Shown: piece after piece, positions 22,751 through 23,397 of the stretch
Layout: every line of letters begins with the position of its first letter
Numbering within the stretch: position 1 is the first letter of the stretch
Source: Lachnospiraceae bacterium
Lineage (GTDB): Bacteria; Bacillota; Clostridia; Lachnospirales; Lachnospiraceae
Direction of reading: 5' to 3'
DNA length: 23,397 nucleotides
Assembly: GCA_017958465.1 (NCBI GenBank)
Contig: JAGDCQ010000043.1
Span: forward strand, 1 to 23,397
Made by a program: the position numbers and the translations under genes
Notes under the pieces: generated by a model
The model's input: the letters and a program-made list of their open reading frames with translations, nothing else
Databases searched by the model: none
Told to the model about the DNA's origin: nothing

Positions 22751-22916
22751 AGGCGAGAGTCGCCGGGCGGTGTGCAAACAACGGCTCCGCGACTAAGGTT
22801 CTTCCTGCGCCTCGCTAAACGGGCCCTTAGCGTCAAAGACGCACGGGCCCTACTCGGCTTGGAACAACCTAAGGGCTACGCCTATCAGTTTGCACACCGC
22901 CCGGCGCCCCTCGCCT
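22751..22916. repeat. 166-bp nested inverted-repeat element (MITE-like or structured RNA)
   Basis: The outer arms, 22751-22779 and 22888-22916, are inverted repeats of 29 nt with two mismatches, including a perfect 19-bp part (CGCCGGGCGGTGTGCAAAC and its complement). Inside, 22793-22804 and 22861-22872 pair at 10 of 12 positions. At the centre GGGCCC (22821-22826 and 22845-22850) encloses GCGTC-AAA-GACGC (22830-22842). The whole can fold into one long stacked structure. No open reading frame of note lies inside and no target-site duplication was recognised. Its nature (mobile repeat, non-coding RNA or other) is open. Confidence 0.75.
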
Positions 22917-23030
22917 CCCTGAGTGAGCCGGCGGCCGAAGAAAAAGTGACATCTCAAGGTAAGGGTCGCCGGACAATTACAACCAGAAACCGTCCCTGGT
23001 GTCAGTTTTCCCACCTGTTTCTGAGGGGGA

Positions 23031-23397
23031 CACTGGCAAATCCTTGTTTTTCTCTGTTTTGCCAGTGTTACCTTTTGCCCGCTTTTGCGGGATGCACTGG
23101 CAAATCCTTGTTTTTCTCGGTTTTGCCAGTGTTACCTTTTGCCTGCTTTTGCGGGATGCACTGGCAAATCCTCGCTTTTCATGGTTTTGCCAGTGTCTCT
23201 CTTTGTCTCTTTTTCCGGGGTGCACTGGCAAATCCTCGCTTTTCTCCATTTTGCCAGTGCATCGCCGCATTGCGCTTGTCCGGACACACTGGCAAATCCT
23301 CGCTTTTCTCCATTTTGCCAGTGCATCCCCGCATTGCGCTTGTCCAGACACACTGGCAAATCTTCGCTTTTCTCGGTTTTGCCAGTGCATCCCCGTT
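23031..23397. repeat. 64-bp tandem repeat array of 37-bp hairpins (six copies, runs off the edge)
   Basis: Hairpins begin at 23031, 23095, 23159, 23223, 23287 and 23351, exactly 64 bp apart. Each has the arm CACTGGCAAA, a 16-nt T-rich loop and the arm TTTTGCCAGTG. Both arms are identical in all six copies, while 7 of 16 loop positions vary. The 27-bp segments between hairpins fall into two related families (first two nearly identical; fourth and fifth nearly identical), with the third intermediate. The minus strand is open across the array only because the unit lacks stop codons; no protein is inferred. Confidence 0.92.

Larger units (their letters stand above)
22608..23397. other. Gene-free, repeat-rich intergenic region
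   Basis: After the groEL terminator no reading frame has a credible ribosome site, motif or codon pattern on either strand. The region is filled by the palindromes, nested inverted repeat and hairpin array listed separately. The stretches 22691-22750 and 22917-23030 hold nothing that I recognise apart from T-rich and GC-rich segments. Confidence 0.8.

Noticed and set aside
22557..22781. 74-residue minus-strand open frame after groEL
   Set aside because: It spans the groEL terminator and palindromes, has Pro/Arg-rich random composition and no ribosome site.
22977..23390. 137-residue minus-strand open frame
   Set aside because: It is created by a 64-bp unit lacking stop codons; as 64 is not a multiple of three, the same repeat is read in different frames. 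No ribosome site or domain.
23031..23397. CRISPR array with 37-bp repeats and 27-bp spacers
   Set aside because: The intervals are not unique: the first two and the fourth and fifth are nearly identical, the repeats vary in the middle, and no cas gene is seen. It is a 64-bp tandem repeat.

Overview
The window reads as a chromosome segment of a moderately GC-rich, low-copy Firmicute, most likely a Clostridia of the Lachnospiraceae type (genus not resolved). The grounds are the AddAB nuclease-helicase instead of RecBCD, a CIRCE-controlled groESL operon, a Firmicute-style 6S RNA, strong GGAGG ribosome binding sites, and a DUF2225 / DUF6062-like gene pair that I associate with this family. Family placement is inference. 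Nearly every gene runs rightward; only the flotillin gene is on the minus strand.

Layout. (1) 1-112: the last codons of an upstream gene with a Pro/Ser-rich tail, then a bidirectional terminator shared with a minus-strand FloT-like flotillin gene (176-1675). (2) 1776-1991: a strong promoter and a well-supported 6S RNA gene, whose U-tract ends 15 nt before addB. addB (2007-5438) and addA (5517-9278) encode the two subunits of the recombination helicase-nuclease; short tandem repeats lie between them. (3) 9305-18650: a promoter overlapping a perfect 12-bp palindrome, then seven tightly packed genes that look like one operon: xylulokinase, a SAM methyltransferase, Hsp33, an acidic/lysine-rich coiled-coil protein, a GGDEF protein carrying a degenerate HD-GYP domain, an intracellular clan GH-A-like glycosidase, and the RNA polymerase recycling helicase HelD. 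(4) 18731-20396: a probable promoter and two overlapping genes for Cys-rich, probably zinc-binding proteins (DUF2225 and a DUF6062-like protein). (5) 20446-22607: CIRCE, promoter, structured leader, groES, groEL and a strong terminator. (6) 22608-23397: no credible gene. It holds tandem palindromes, a 166-bp nested inverted-repeat element, and a 64-bp-period array of six hairpins with invariant arms that runs off the right edge.

Themes. DNA repair (AddAB), RNA polymerase control (6S RNA, HelD), protein quality control (Hsp33, GroESL) and second-messenger signalling (GGDEF) are represented. The most unusual items are the 6S RNA-addBA arrangement, the operon joining a cyclic-di-GMP enzyme to a cytoplasmic glycosidase, the duplicated CxxC/CxxH module in the DUF6062-like protein, and the repeat structures after groEL. 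I did not find a clear defence system or mobile-element integrase.
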